Source: Lachnospiraceae bacterium
Lineage (GTDB): Bacteria > Bacillota > Clostridia > Lachnospirales > Lachnospiraceae
NCBI GenBank assembly: GCA_900751785.1
Contig: CAADSM010000152.1
Span: 30,787-94,786, forward strand
Direction: 5' to 3'
Length of the DNA: 64,000 bases
This document shows, one piece after another, positions 44,656 through 54,300 of the stretch. The notes below the pieces were generated by a model, which saw only the letters and a list, made by a program, of their open reading frames with translations, had not been told where the DNA came from and made no database searches. Both the position numbers and the translations under genes were made by a program. Each line of letters opens with the position of its first letter. Within the stretch, counting starts at the first letter, position 1.

Positions 44656-46836
44656 TTAATTAAAGCTTACGATCTCTGCCGTCTCATCCAGCTTTGCAGT
44701 CTTTCCGGGCTTTATAAGACGAACCTCTTCCCCTTCCTGAAGGCTTGTGAATACAATGATACACTCATCTGATTTCGCATGCTCTTTAATATATTCTATA
44801 TCAAAAGCAATCAGTCTGTCACCCTTTTTTACACGATCGCCGTCTTTTACGAACGCTTCAAAACCTTCTCCGTTCAGGTTTACTGTATCCACGCCGATGT
44901 GGATCAGATATTCTGTCCCGTCTTCGCTCTTCATACCAACCGCATGCTTTGACGGAAATACAAAGGACACCTCTGCGTCCTCGGGAGCGTATACCATTCC
45001 TTCGCCCGGCCTTACAATATATCCGTCGCCCATCATCTTCCCGGCAAACGCCTCATCAGACGCTTCCGTGATCGGCGCAGCAGTCCCTGATACCGGTGCG
45101 CAGAGTGTTTTCATTACCTTCGCCTCGCCGCCGGAATTTTCCTTTGTCTCACCCGCTTCCTGCTGAACGTCTTCCGCCTCTTCAGGCACGTCCGCGATAT
45201 ACTCCTCATTCGGAGCCGTCTCGAGATAGTCTTCCAGGTTCGACTTAACGACTGCCACGGACGGCCCGTAGATAATCTGGATCCCCTGCCCTTTTCTTAT
45301 AATGCCGGACGGGGATGTTGCTTTTAAGACAGCTTCATTTACCAGCTCCGGCTTTACAACTGTACAGCGGAGTCTTGTAGCGCAGCAGTCTACATCAGAG
45401 ATATTTTTCTTTCCGCCCAGTCCCTGCGTGATGAGAACACTCTTCTCGTCTCCGGCAGCAGCCGCTGCACCTGCACCTGCCGCACCGCTTTGTTTTGCCT
45501 TGTAATCTGCCTTTGTGAACAGCTTCGTCTCCGCATCGTCATCCTCTCGTCCCGGCGTCTTAAGATCAAGCTTCTTGATCAGAACTGTGAAAATCACATA
45601 GTACAAAATGAAATAGATGATCCCCACCGGAATGATCAGCAGCCAGCTTGTCTTCTCATTCCCCTGAAGGATTCCGAAAAGAAACAGATCGAGAAGCCCT
45701 CCGGAGAACGTCAGACCGACAGCGATGTTCAGTATATGTGCGATCATGTATGCCGCACCTGCAAGTACTACCTGGACTATGAACAGGATCGGCGCTACAA
45801 ACAGGAAGGAGAACTCAAGAGGTTCCGTGATTCCGGTCAGCATGCATGCCAGCGCCGCAGACAGCAGAAGTCCTCCCGCCTGTTTCTTCTTCTCCGGCTT
45901 CGCGCAGCGGTACATAGCCAGCGCCGCGCCCGGAAGCCCGAAAATCATAAAAATAAACTCACCGGAAAAATATCTCGTCGCATCCGCACTGAAGTGGATG
46001 GTCGTCGGATCAGCAAGCTGAGCAAAAAAGATATTCTGCCCGCCTTCCACGATCTTTCCTGCAACTTCCATTGTTCCTCCCACCGCAGTCTGCCAGAACG
46101 GAAGGTAGAATACGTGATGCAGACCAAATGGAATGAGCGCGCGTTTGATGATGCCGAAGATCAGTGTCCCGATATAGCCTGTCCCCGTAACAAGTCCTCC
46201 GAGCGCATAGATCCCATTCTGGACTACCGGCCAGATAAAATACATCAGGATGCCCACTCCCACATAAGTGATCGTGGCTATGATCGGCACGAACCTGGAT
46301 CCTCCAAAGAACGAAAGTGCATTCGGAAGCTGGATCTTGTAGAACTTATTGTGGAGCGCCGCCACGCCGAGCCCTACGATAATTCCGCCAAACACGCCCA
46401 TCTGCAGTGTCTGGATTCCACATACACTGACCACAGTACCGCTCAGAACGTCCGGTGCCAGCGATCCATCCGCGAGGATGTCTCCCATCACGTTCAGCAT
46501 ACCGTTAATGGTCGCGTTCATAACGAAGAAAGCGATCATAGCAGCCAGCGCCGCCACTTCCTTCTCCTTTTTTGCCATTCCGATCGCCACTCCCACGGCA
46601 AATATGATCGGAAGGTTATCAAAGATGATATTTCCTGCGCTGCTCATGATCGTGAGCAGTGCGTTTAGCACCGTACCCTCACCGAGTATGGCTTCCAGCC
46701 CGTATGTCTCGATCGTTGTGGCGTTCGTGAAGGAGCTTCCGATTCCCAGCAGGAGACCTGCCACGGGAAGAATTGCGATCGGGAGCATAAAACTCCGTCC
46801 GACTCTCTGCAGTACGCCAAAAATCTTGTCTTTCAT
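44656..46836 (-). CDS. ptsG: Glucose-type PTS transporter, IICBA
   Basis: 726 residues. The IIC membrane domain (about 1-420) starts MKDKIFGVLQRVGRSFMLPIA and includes EPLEFSFLFVAP. IIB follows (about 460-530) with the phospho-Cys in DVDCCATRLRC. After a linker comes IIA (about 575-726) with the phospho-His in YLIHIGVDTV. All phosphotransfer domains are therefore on one chain, needing only EI and HPr. Substrate is glucose or N-acetylglucosamine type; the IIC sequence plus linked licT favour glucose. Expression is set by antitermination. Confidence 0.94.
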   Translation of the reverse strand: MKDKIFGVLQRVGRSFMLPIAILPVAGLLLGIGSSFTNATTIETYGLEAILGEGTVLNALLTIMSSAGNIIFDNLPIIFAVGVAIGMAKKEKEVAALAAMIAFFVMNATINGMLNVMGDILADGSLAPDVLSGTVVSVCGIQTLQMGVFGGIIVGLGVAALHNKFYKIQLPNALSFFGGSRFVPIIATITYVGVGILMYFIWPVVQNGIYALGGLVTGTGYIGTLIFGIIKRALIPFGLHHVFYLPFWQTAVGGTMEVAGKIVEGGQNIFFAQLADPTTIHFSADATRYFSGEFIFMIFGLPGAALAMYRCAKPEKKKQAGGLLLSAALACMLTGITEPLEFSFLFVAPILFIVQVVLAGAAYMIAHILNIAVGLTFSGGLLDLFLFGILQGNEKTSWLLIIPVGIIYFILYYVIFTVLIKKLDLKTPGREDDDAETKLFTKADYKAKQSGAAGAGAAAAAGDEKSVLITQGLGGKKNISDVDCCATRLRCTVVKPELVNEAVLKATSPSGIIRKGQGIQIIYGPSVAVVKSNLEDYLETAPNEEYIADVPEEAEDVQQEAGETKENSGGEAKVMKTLCAPVSGTAAPITEASDEAFAGKMMGDGYIVRPGEGMVYAPEDAEVSFVFPSKHAVGMKSEDGTEYLIHIGVDTVNLNGEGFEAFVKDGDRVKKGDRLIAFDIEYIKEHAKSDECIIVFTSLQEGEEVRLIKPGKTAKLDETAEIVSFN

Positions 46837-46948
46837 CTGTTTTTTCCTCCTTTACTCTCATTCGAGGTCATTCTTATGAATATGCGGTATATTGCGTGTG
46901 TCTGGACCTGCGCTTCGGCTCCGTCCGGGCTGCGTGCTCAGCCTCTCC

Positions 46949-47119
46949 GCACCTCGATTCCGCTTCGCTTCATCTCGGTCGCGGACAGTCTGCCTATGTC
47001 ATACATAACGCTCCGCCCAATTCATGCGAGCATGATTGTGCGCACCGTTATGTATGCCGCACTTTCATTTTCGCCGTGCTGCGCACCTCGATTCCGCTGC
47101 GCTACATCTCGGTCGCGGG
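46949..47119. repeat. 37-bp direct repeat pair in the ptsG leader
   Basis: Copies at 46949-46985 and 47083-47119 (GCACCTCGATTCCGCT start, CATCTCGGTCGCGG end) differ at three positions. Between them is an inverted repeat CATACATAACG/CGTTATGTATG (47000-47010, 47046-47056). The block is GC-rich, lies between the RAT terminator and ptsG, and encodes no credible protein. Confidence 0.8.
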
Positions 47120-47131
47120 CTTGCGCCCTAT

Positions 47132-47192
47132 GATTCCATATAAGAAAGCAGGCTGGAAAGCCAGCTTTCCGCATGCTTTCTTATATGGAATC
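47132..47192. repeat. 19-bp perfect palindrome in the ptsG leader
   Basis: Arms 47132-47150 and 47174-47192 (GATTCCATATAAGAAAGCA) with an inner GGAAAGC/GCTTTCC pair. There is no T tail, so it is not a standard terminator. It lies 300 bases before the ptsG start. Confidence 0.75.
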
Positions 47193-47214
47193 GCACGGCT
47201 TGAAGCTTACACGC

Positions 47215-47308
47215 AAAAAAAGCATAAACTGATCCTTTTCTTTATTATCTGCGGTGATGCAGATTTTAAAAGGATAGTTTATGCCTGCTTATCAGTAACA
47301 CACTATCG
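47215..47308 (-). promoter_or_regulatory. RAT antiterminator and overlapping terminator controlling ptsG
   Basis: RAT-like element GTGTTACTGATAAGCAGGCA flanked by GATAGT/ACTATC (complement of 47272-47308) overlaps the first arm of a terminator (CATAAACTATCCTTTT/AAAAGGATCAGTTTATG, 47223-47284). Seven T follow (complement of 47215-47221). This is the LicT/GlcT switch layout: protein bound to RAT blocks the terminator. Confidence 0.9.
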
Positions 47309-47328
47309 CATATTCATTTTCCTCCAAC

Positions 47329-47358
47329 AGTATAAACGCAAAAACCCTGCACAGTCAA
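47329..47358 (-). promoter_or_regulatory. Sigma-A promoter of ptsG-licT
   Basis: TTGACT (complement of 47353-47358), 18-base spacer, TATACT (complement of 47329-47334). The -35 lies inside the arm of the upstream terminator. Confidence 0.75.
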
Positions 47359-47400
47359 CCCGAAATAGTGCACTAATTTGGGTCAAAAAAACTGTGCAGG
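47346..47400 (-). terminator. Terminator of the SseB-GNAT operon
   Basis: Arms CCTGCACAGT/ACTGTGCAGG with inner GACCC/GGGTT, followed by five T. It shares bases with the ptsG promoter. Confidence 0.75.
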
Positions 47401-47441
47401 TTTTCTAGTTCTTTTATAAACTTTTTGACTATTATTCCCTC

Positions 47442-47861
47442 TCAGCCAAGAATCTGGATCGCGGCATCGCCGTCTCCGCTGATGGAAAATCCTGTCTTCT
47501 CATAAAACTCTGCCATGAGGGAATAATACTGTTCCGGACCTGTATAACCTATGGGAGCCATATCATAACCGATCGGCGCCCGAATGAGAGTCACCTGTTT
47601 TTTCTCGAGCTGGTCAAGGATCTCGAGCATGCAGACTCTGCCATATCCTTTTCCGCGCAGATTGATATCCGTCACATAGAAGTCCTGGATATCTGCCTTG
47701 AACTTGCTCTCCAGAAAATATTCCAGATGGAAGACCGCCGCGCCGTTCTCAAACACGTCGACATTCCCACCCTTATAATGAAACTCCAGGATATGCGCGC
47801 TTTTATCAGACAGCGTCACTCCTCTGAAATACTCTTTTCTAATATATAATGTTACTGCCAT
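47442..47861 (-). CDS. GNAT-type acetyltransferase-like protein
   Basis: About 139 residues. The acetyl-CoA loop DINLRGKGYGRVCMLEIL matches the GNAT RxxGxG motif, and EFYEKTGF gives the usual C-terminal strand-helix. Substrate is unknown. The second ATG (47861) is preferred. It lies 21 bases after the SseB-like gene and ends that operon. Confidence 0.8.
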   Translation of the reverse strand: MAVTLYIRKEYFRGVTLSDKSAHILEFHYKGGNVDVFENGAAVFHLEYFLESKFKADIQDFYVTDINLRGKGYGRVCMLEILDQLEKKQVTLIRAPIGYDMAPIGYTGPEQYYSLMAEFYEKTGFSISGDGDAAIQILG

Positions 47862-47882
47862 AACCATCTCTTCCCAGGGAAT

Positions 47883-48662
47883 CTATGCCGTCGGAGACGT
47901 TTCCTTTTTCTGAGGACGTACGACCTGGAGCTGCACATTCACGCCAAACGGATTGACTGCCACTCCCTTCGCATCCGGAACAAGGATCTCCGCGATCTTC
48001 GCAGCAGGAATCGCCAAGACCTTCATCTTCTTTCCTCTGCAGAACTTCTGGCATTCCAGCATATCCGTAAATACCGGCTGATAGATGCTTCCGTCTTTCT
48101 GCTTCAGTATCGGGATCTTGCCATCCTCCTCCACTGCAATAATATAAGTACCTTTATTATAATGAGCCAGCAGTTCTTCCTGCAGCGCCTTTACTTCCTC
48201 CGTCGGTTCCGCTCCTGCCATCCTGCGCATCTCCTGCATAAAGTAGAGCGCTGTCAGATGAAGCGCCGGATTCTCAACCAGCTTCTGCCCCTCCGGCAGA
48301 TTCTCCGGTTTCTTCCTCGCCACGAGCTCTGAAAGCTGGATCCGGATCGCCATATCCGTGCCTTCATTGACCGCCAGGCAGTTTACCCCCATTGTAAACA
48401 GGTTGGTGTAAAATCCAAGAAGCTGCTTCTCCTCGATCTTCGCTACTGCGGTCTGATACCGTTCTTCTGCCAGCTTTTTCGCCTTTTCCTGTGCATCTTC
48501 CAGCCTGTAATACAGGAACACCTCGTCGTCATATGTCTCTTCATCACATACCACGAACGGCATCCTGGTCGCTCCGGACATGACCGCATATATTTCTCCC
48601 GGATTTCTCAATGCCTGAAGTGTTTCCTGCTTTGTGACCGTTGTATTCTTTTTCTCATCCAT
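47883..48662 (-). CDS. SseB-family protein
   Basis: 259 residues with SseB-like N-terminal pieces and DGSIYQPVFTDMLECQKF in the C-terminal domain. The repeated domain plan (one copy about 20-110, another about 165-245) is seen in Firmicute SseB proteins. Biochemical role is unknown; SseB in enterics was named for serine sensitivity. It is followed by the GNAT gene. Confidence 0.78.
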   Translation of the reverse strand: MDEKKNTTVTKQETLQALRNPGEIYAVMSGATRMPFVVCDEETYDDEVFLYYRLEDAQEKAKKLAEERYQTAVAKIEEKQLLGFYTNLFTMGVNCLAVNEGTDMAIRIQLSELVARKKPENLPEGQKLVENPALHLTALYFMQEMRRMAGAEPTEEVKALQEELLAHYNKGTYIIAVEEDGKIPILKQKDGSIYQPVFTDMLECQKFCRGKKMKVLAIPAAKIAEILVPDAKGVAVNPFGVNVQLQVVRPQKKETSPTA

Positions 48663-48733
48663 CTGTGTCGTTGTTCCTTTCTGTCAATTCAGTACCTGCA
48701 TATCCTGTATTGTATCAGTCCGCGGCAGTTAAG

Positions 48734-49123
48734 TCAAATATTCATGATCCTGCCCGCCAGCTCCAGGAGGTGAGGGATAAAGATAATGCAGCCGATGATG
48801 ACCGCCATGACCGCTGTAAACAGCACTGCTCCCGCCGCCGTATCCTTCGCGATCTTCGCCAGCGGCTTCTTCTCTTCCGTAACCAGATCCACAACGGCTT
48901 CCACCGCTGTATTCACCAGTTCAAGGGAAATCACCATCCCGAACAGAAGAAGACAGATACACCACTCCATAGCTGTCAGTCCGAAAAATGTACCTGCAGC
49001 AGTCACAAGGATCACGGCCAGACAATGGATCCGCATATTGCGCTCCTTCCGGATCCCGGTCCATATTCCTTCAAAGGCATAGCCGAAGCTTTTGCCAAGA
49101 GGATTCTTTTTTCCTTTCTTCAT
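48734..49123 (-). CDS. dgkA: Diacylglycerol/undecaprenol kinase
   Basis: 129 residues with a cytosolic N-terminus, three membrane helices and the DgkA signature ELVNTAVEAVVDL near residue 70, followed by KPLAKIAKDTAAGAVL. In Gram-positive bacteria this enzyme mostly phosphorylates undecaprenol, feeding cell-wall lipid carrier recycling. No ortholog partner genes (ybeY, era) are adjacent here. Confidence 0.94.
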   Translation of the reverse strand: MKKGKKNPLGKSFGYAFEGIWTGIRKERNMRIHCLAVILVTAAGTFFGLTAMEWCICLLLFGMVISLELVNTAVEAVVDLVTEEKKPLAKIAKDTAAGAVLFTAVMAVIIGCIIFIPHLLELAGRIMNI

Positions 49124-49283
49124 TCGTCATTCTCCCGATTCCGTCAATTTTCTGCCTGACCCTATTATACTCCCCCGCACCTGCAAAGTCACCTTATTTT
49201 TCAGCGGATTTCAGCACCTCTTGCATGCAGGTAACTGTTCACACCTAACCGCCGCCCGCATGCAGACATGACACTGCAGTTTC

Positions 49284-50066
49284 CTATCCGCGAGTACGGT
49301 GTAAACAGCAACACATCTTTTTCACATACTCCGCCACATGGGGTACGCACTCTCTGCCGTACTGTCCGCACAGTTTCACGATGGCGCTCCCTACGATGAC
49401 TCCGTCTGAAGTCCGCCCGATCTCTTCCGCCTGCTCCGGCGTAGAGATACCGAAGCCCACCGCGCACGGTATGTCTGCCGTCTCTTTGACAAGCTTTACC
49501 ATGGCTCCCGTGTCTGTCGTGATTGAGCTTCTCGTCCCGGTCACACCCAGCGAAGACACACAGTAGACGAATCCTGACGCCTTTCCCGCGATCATGCGGA
49601 TCCGTTCATGGGAGGTCGGAGCGATCAGAGAGATCATGTCAAGACCGTATCTGCGGCAGACACTGTCGAACTCTTCCTTCTCTTCATAGGGAACGTCGGG
49701 AAGGATCAGTCCGTCCATTCCGATCTCTGCGGCACTCTTCACAAAGTTCTCTGTTCCTCGCGAGAAGACTACGTTTGCATAGGTCATAAAGACAAGCGGT
49801 ATCTGTGTTTTTCGGCGGATTCTCTCCACCATCTCAAAGATCTTATCCGTGGTCACTCCCCCGGAGAGCGCCCGGAGATTCGCCGCCTGTATGACAGGTC
49901 CCTCTGCCGTCGGGTCCGAGAACGGGATCCCCAGCTCGATCAGCGCCGCTCCCGCCTCCTCCATGGCGTATACCAGCTTCTCAGTTGTCTCAAGATCCGG
50001 ATCCCCGCAGGTGATGAAGGGGATAAACGCCTTCTTTCCGATAAATGCTTCCTGTATCCTACTCAT
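49284..50066 (-). CDS. trpA: Tryptophan synthase alpha chain
   Basis: 260 residues starting [24 protein letters not shown]. Catalytic Glu is in [19 protein letters not shown] and Asp in [11 protein letters not shown]; the phosphate loop includes GFGISTPEQ. It cleaves indole-glycerol phosphate and passes indole to the beta chain. The start has GGGGAGG and overlaps trpB by eight bases. Last gene of the operon; no clear terminator is seen after it. Confidence 0.97.
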   Translation of the reverse strand: MSRIQEAFIGKKAFIPFITCGDPDLETTEKLVYAMEEAGAALIELGIPFSDPTAEGPVIQAANLRALSGGVTTDKIFEMVERIRRKTQIPLVFMTYANVVFSRGTENFVKSAAEIGMDGLILPDVPYEEKEEFDSVCRRYGLDMISLIAPTSHERIRMIAGKASGFVYCVSSLGVTGTRSSITTDTGAMVKLVKETADIPCAVGFGISTPEQAEEIGRTSDGVIVGSAIVKLCGQYGRECVPHVAEYVKKMCCCLHRTRG

Positions 50067-51243
50067 AGATATCCTCCCCTCTGTATCTTGCAATGGCAGC
50101 GCAGTCCTTGTCGCCCCTGCCGGAAATATTGATCACCATGATCTGGTCTCTGTCCATCTGCGGCGCCAGCTTTCTCGCATAAGCGACCGCGTGGGCGCTC
50201 TCGATGGCGGGGATGATCCCTTCCGTCCTTGCAAGGTATTCGAAGGCGTCCACAGCCTCGTCGTCTGTCACCGCCACATACTCTGCCCTTCCTCTGTCAT
50301 AGAGGTCCGCGTGCTCCGGTCCCACGCCCGGATAGTCCAGCCCGGCCGAGATCGAATACACCGGCGCGATCTGCCCGTACTCATCCTGACAGAAGTAAGA
50401 CTTCATCCCATGGAAGATTCCCAGTTTTCCTGTGGCAATGGTCGCCGCAGTCTCCGCCGTATCGATCCCTCTTCCGGCCGCCTCGCAGCCGATCAGGCGC
50501 ACGCCCTCATCCTCGATGAAATGATAGAACGCTCCGATGGCATTGGATCCGCCGCCCACGCATGCCAGCACGGCATCGGGGAGCCTTCCCTCTTTCTCCA
50601 GGATCTGCGCCTTGATCTCCTTAGAGATCACCGCCTGGAAGTCCCGCACGATCTCCGGAAACGGATGAGGTCCCATGCAGGATCCGAGTACATAATGGGT
50701 ATCGTCGATCCTGCGCGTCCACTCCCGCATCGTCTCCGAGACAGCGTCCTTGAGCGTCGCCGTTCCAGTAGTCACAGCATGGACCTTCGCTCCGAGAAGG
50801 CGCATCCTATACACGTTCAGCGCCTGCCTCTTTGTATCCTCCTCGCCCATGAAGACCTCACACTCCATTCCCATGAGGGCTGCCGCAGTTGCGGTCGCCA
50901 CGCCGTGCTGCCCGGCGCCTGTCTCCGCGATCACACGGGTCTTGCCCATCTTCTTTGCCAGAAGGATCTGACCGAGCACATTGTTGATCTTGTGCGCTCC
51001 GGTGTGGTTTAAGTCCTCCCGCTTCAGATAGATCTTCGCTCCGCCTAAGTCCTCGGTCATCCGCTCCGCACAGTAAAGCCTGGACGGTCTGCCTGCATAT
51101 TCATTTAAAAGTCTGGTCAGCTCCTCGTTGAACTGCCTGTCATTTTTATAGTACTCATAAGCCTCTTCCAGCTCGTTCACTGCATTCATCAGTGTCTCGG
51201 GGATATACTGCCCGCCGTGAATGCCGTATCTTCCTTTCTTCAT
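50059..51243 (-). CDS. trpB: Tryptophan synthase beta chain
   Basis: 394 residues. The PLP lysine lies in [14 protein letters not shown] and the phosphate-binding loop in [12 protein letters not shown]; the start is [16 protein letters not shown]. It joins indole and serine to make tryptophan. ATG 51243 with AAGGAG overlaps the trpF stop by four bases; a 35-codon extension is rejected. Confidence 0.98.
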   Translation of the reverse strand: MKKGRYGIHGGQYIPETLMNAVNELEEAYEYYKNDRQFNEELTRLLNEYAGRPSRLYCAERMTEDLGGAKIYLKREDLNHTGAHKINNVLGQILLAKKMGKTRVIAETGAGQHGVATATAAALMGMECEVFMGEEDTKRQALNVYRMRLLGAKVHAVTTGTATLKDAVSETMREWTRRIDDTHYVLGSCMGPHPFPEIVRDFQAVISKEIKAQILEKEGRLPDAVLACVGGGSNAIGAFYHFIEDEGVRLIGCEAAGRGIDTAETAATIATGKLGIFHGMKSYFCQDEYGQIAPVYSISAGLDYPGVGPEHADLYDRGRAEYVAVTDDEAVDAFEYLARTEGIIPAIESAHAVAYARKLAPQMDRDQIMVINISGRGDKDCAAIARYRGEDIYE

Positions 51244-51872
51244 ATCGCAATGCTCCTTACCGCAGCCACCGCTGCCATTATTTTCTCTCTGTCTTTTTTT
51301 CCGTCTGTCTCCACCGCGCTGCTCAAGTCCACGCCGAAGGGCCTGCATCTTCTGACCGCCTCGGAGATGTTGTCCGGTCCCAGTCCTCCCGCCAGGAAAA
51401 AAGGCTTCTCCGGTTCCTTTCCCCCGGCTCTGTATTTTTCCAGCACCGCCCAGTCAAATGTCTCTCCCGTTCCGCCTTTGCCGTGGTCCAGCAGCACCAT
51501 GTCCGCGCAGCTTGAGAACGCCCGCTCCAGGTCTCCCTGCGCCGCGACCGGGAAGGCCTTGATCACAGTCTTACCGGTCTTCTCTCTAAGCTGCTTCACA
51601 TAACGCTCATTCTCCTGCCCGTGGAGCTGGGCGATATCGATAACGCCGTCTTTCAGCAGAGCTTCCGGAAGAGCCAGATCTGCGTTCACAAACACCCCGA
51701 CCGCCCGGATCTGAGCCGACAGACGCTCTCTGAGCCGGCACAGCTGCTCTGCCGTTACATTTCTCCTGCTTGCCGGTACCTGAATGATAAAACCGCAGTA
51801 GTCGGGCCGGGCCTCATTGACATATTCTATGTCCTCCGGTCTGCTCAGACCGCAGATCTTGATCCTTACCAT
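51240..51872 (-). CDS. trpF: Phosphoribosylanthranilate isomerase
   Basis: 210 residues, a TIM barrel. Catalytic Cys is in [13 protein letters not shown] and Asp in [16 protein letters not shown]; the phosphate loops are [10 protein letters not shown] and [10 protein letters not shown]. It overlaps trpC by seven bases and trpB by four. Its low similarity between species makes the motifs the main support. Confidence 0.97.
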   Translation of the reverse strand: MVRIKICGLSRPEDIEYVNEARPDYCGFIIQVPASRRNVTAEQLCRLRERLSAQIRAVGVFVNADLALPEALLKDGVIDIAQLHGQENERYVKQLREKTGKTVIKAFPVAAQGDLERAFSSCADMVLLDHGKGGTGETFDWAVLEKYRAGGKEPEKPFFLAGGLGPDNISEAVRRCRPFGVDLSSAVETDGKKDREKIMAAVAAVRSIAI

Positions 51873-52684
51873 GGCTTGCTTCCTCCTGCTGCCACGGCTT
51901 CCCGCAGAGACCGGAGCGCTTCCCGGCGGTCTTCCGCGCGCATCAGCATCTCTCCGATCAGCACGGCGTCCGTTCCGTTCTCATACAGCGCCTTCATGTC
52001 TTCCGGTCCGCGTATGCCGCTCTCAGAGACGAACACCGTATCTTTATCGACCAGCCTGCGAAGCTCCACGCTGCGCCCGATATCTACGGTGAAGTCTTTC
52101 AGATTTCTGTTGTTCACCCCTATGATCTCTGCCCCGACCTTCTGTGCACGCTCGACCTCGTCCGCGGTGTGCGCTTCGACCAGAGCCGAGATCCCCAGCT
52201 CTCCGGCAAGCTGGTGATAGGCCCTGAGTTCCCCGTCATCCAGCACGGAACAGATGAGAAGGACCGCCGAGGCTCCCATTGCCTTCGCCTGATAGATCAT
52301 GTACTCGTCGCAGGTAAAATCCTTGCGGAGCACCGGGATGGACACTTTTCCTGCGATCTCTTCCAGATACCGATCGCTGCCCTTGAACCAGTACGGCTCT
52401 GTCAGGCAGGAGATCGCCGATGCTCCTGCCGATTCATAGTCCTCCGCAATCTCCACATAGGGAAACTCTGCTGCGATCAGTCCCTTTGACGGGGACGCCT
52501 TCTTCACCTCGCAGATAAAGGAAAGCCCTTGCCTGCGCAACACCCGTTCGAACGCCGGCATTTCTTTCCCGCCGCTCCCGGCGGCGGCCTCTGCCCATGC
52601 CCTGATCTCCGCCAGAGGGCAGCGCCGCTTTTCTTCTCCGATCCTTTCTCTCGTCCTCTCAACGATCGTATCTAAAATATTCAT
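51866..52684 (-). CDS. trpC: Indole-3-glycerol phosphate synthase
   Basis: 272 residues with the [12 protein letters not shown] substrate-binding loop, a Lys in [10 protein letters not shown], the Glu in LVEAHTADE and [11 protein letters not shown] near the C-terminus. The trpD stop is overlapped by four bases. Confidence 0.98.
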   Translation of the reverse strand: MNILDTIVERTRERIGEEKRRCPLAEIRAWAEAAAGSGGKEMPAFERVLRRQGLSFICEVKKASPSKGLIAAEFPYVEIAEDYESAGASAISCLTEPYWFKGSDRYLEEIAGKVSIPVLRKDFTCDEYMIYQAKAMGASAVLLICSVLDDGELRAYHQLAGELGISALVEAHTADEVERAQKVGAEIIGVNNRNLKDFTVDIGRSVELRRLVDKDTVFVSESGIRGPEDMKALYENGTDAVLIGEMLMRAEDRREALRSLREAVAAGGSKPW

Positions 52685-53679
52685 TTTCTGCTCTCCTCGA
52701 TAAACTGCTCCAGTTTCTTCATGGCGAGTCCGTCATCTATGATCTGTTCTGCCATCCGGACGCCTTTCTCCATGGTCTCTGCCTTTCCTGCGATATAGAT
52801 TGCCGCGCCTGCATTCAGGCATACCGCACCGCGCTCTTCGCCTCTTAAGACAGCCTTTGTGATCTCCGCATTTTCCTCCGGAGTCCCTCCTGCAAGCTCT
52901 TCTTTTGTACAGCGGGTATATCCGAACTGCTCCGGAGTGATCTCATAGGACTGGAACCATCCGTCCCTGATCTCGCACACCGACGTGGGCGCGCTCATGG
53001 AAATCTCGTCCAGCTTATCCTGCCCGTAAACCACCATGCCGCGGACCACGCCCAGCTTTGCCATGACCTGGGCCAGCGGCCCTACAAGCTCCTGCTCATA
53101 CACGCCCATCAGCTCCATGTTGGCTCCCGCCGGATTGGACAGCGGTCCGAGGATGTTGAACACTGTGCGGATTCCAAGCTCTCTTCGGATCGGCGCCACG
53201 TACTTCATGGCGATATGATAGTTCTGTGCGAACAGAAAGCAGATCTGGATCTCTCCCAGAAGCTCCTCGCTGCGCTCCGGCGAAACATCGATCTTCACGC
53301 CCAGCGCCTCCAGCACATCCGCCGCGCCGGACTTGGACGACGCCGCGCGGTTGCCGTGCTTTGCCACAGGAACTCCCGCCGCGGCGATGACCATTGCCGC
53401 TGTGGTGGAGATATTAAAGGAATTGGCGCCGTCGCCACCGGTTCCGACGATCTCCAGTACATCCATGTTGTGGAGCAGCTTGATGCAGTGGGAACGCATG
53501 CCCGCCGCCGACGCCGTGATCTCATCGATGGTCTCTCCCTTCATGGAGAGCGCTGTGAAGTACGCGGACTTCTGTACGTCCGTTGCCTTCCCCTCCATGA
53601 TCTCATCCATAACCTGCTCAGCCTCTTCGTAAGTAAGATCCTTTCTCTCTGAAAGTTTAATGATTGCTTCTTTGATCAT
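52681..53679 (-). CDS. trpD: Anthranilate phosphoribosyltransferase
   Basis: 332 residues. The PRPP loop [18 protein letters not shown] and [21 protein letters not shown] are the family signatures. It transfers phosphoribose to anthranilate. Not fused to trpG, unlike enterics. A 36-base gap follows trpG. Confidence 0.98.
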   Translation of the reverse strand: MIKEAIIKLSERKDLTYEEAEQVMDEIMEGKATDVQKSAYFTALSMKGETIDEITASAAGMRSHCIKLLHNMDVLEIVGTGGDGANSFNISTTAAMVIAAAGVPVAKHGNRAASSKSGAADVLEALGVKIDVSPERSEELLGEIQICFLFAQNYHIAMKYVAPIRRELGIRTVFNILGPLSNPAGANMELMGVYEQELVGPLAQVMAKLGVVRGMVVYGQDKLDEISMSAPTSVCEIRDGWFQSYEITPEQFGYTRCTKEELAGGTPEENAEITKAVLRGEERGAVCLNAGAAIYIAGKAETMEKGVRMAEQIIDDGLAMKKLEQFIEESRK

Positions 53680-53715
53680 CTTGTCATCCTCCTGCCTTAT
53701 TTTTCTCTGACTTCT

Positions 53716-54300
53716 CTATCTGAAACCGGCGCAGCGGCCGATAAAGTTTTCTATCATCCTGTATCCTTCGGGCGTCATCACTGACTCCGGGTGAAACTGA
53801 AGTCCATATACAGGATATGTCCTGTGCTCCATCGCCATGATCTCTCCGTCGCCGGACCTTGCCGTGACCTTGAGTTCATCCGGCAGCGTCTCTTCCTTCA
53901 CTGCCAGCGAGTGATACCGCGCCACCTGTATGGGGCTGTGGATACCCTGAAAGATCACGCTCCCCTGATCCACATCCTCCAGCACGGAAGTCTTCCCATG
54001 CATCAGCCTGCCCGCGTGTACAACGCTGGCTCCGAACGCCTCGCCGATCGCCTGATGTCCGAGACACACTCCCAGGAGCGGGATCTTTCCGCTCAGATTG
54101 CGGATCAGCGGAATGCAGATGCCCGCCTCCGACGGCTTTCCCGGTCCCGGGGAGATCACCACGCCGTCCGGCGCCATGGCGAACACTTCCTCCGGGGTGA
54201 TCCTGTCGTTTCTTGCGATCCTTACCTCCTGGCCGTTCTCCGCCAGAAACTGATACAGATTGTATACAAAGCTGTCATAGTTATCTATAAGTACGATCAT
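53716..54300 (-). CDS. trpG: Anthranilate synthase glutamine amidotransferase
   Basis: 194 residues, class I amidotransferase. The nucleophile Cys lies in LGVCLGHQAIGEAFG and the His-Glu pair in FHPESVMTPEG. It feeds ammonia to TrpE; the same protein may serve p-aminobenzoate synthase in some Firmicutes. The ATG overlaps the trpE stop by four bases. Confidence 0.97.
   Translation of the reverse strand: MIVLIDNYDSFVYNLYQFLAENGQEVRIARNDRITPEEVFAMAPDGVVISPGPGKPSEAGICIPLIRNLSGKIPLLGVCLGHQAIGEAFGASVVHAGRLMHGKTSVLEDVDQGSVIFQGIHSPIQVARYHSLAVKEETLPDELKVTARSGDGEIMAMEHRTYPVYGLQFHPESVMTPEGYRMIENFIGRCAGFR

Noticed and set aside
45490-46668. Plus-strand frame of 392 codons
   Set aside because: Antisense of ptsG, which is unmistakable on the other strand.
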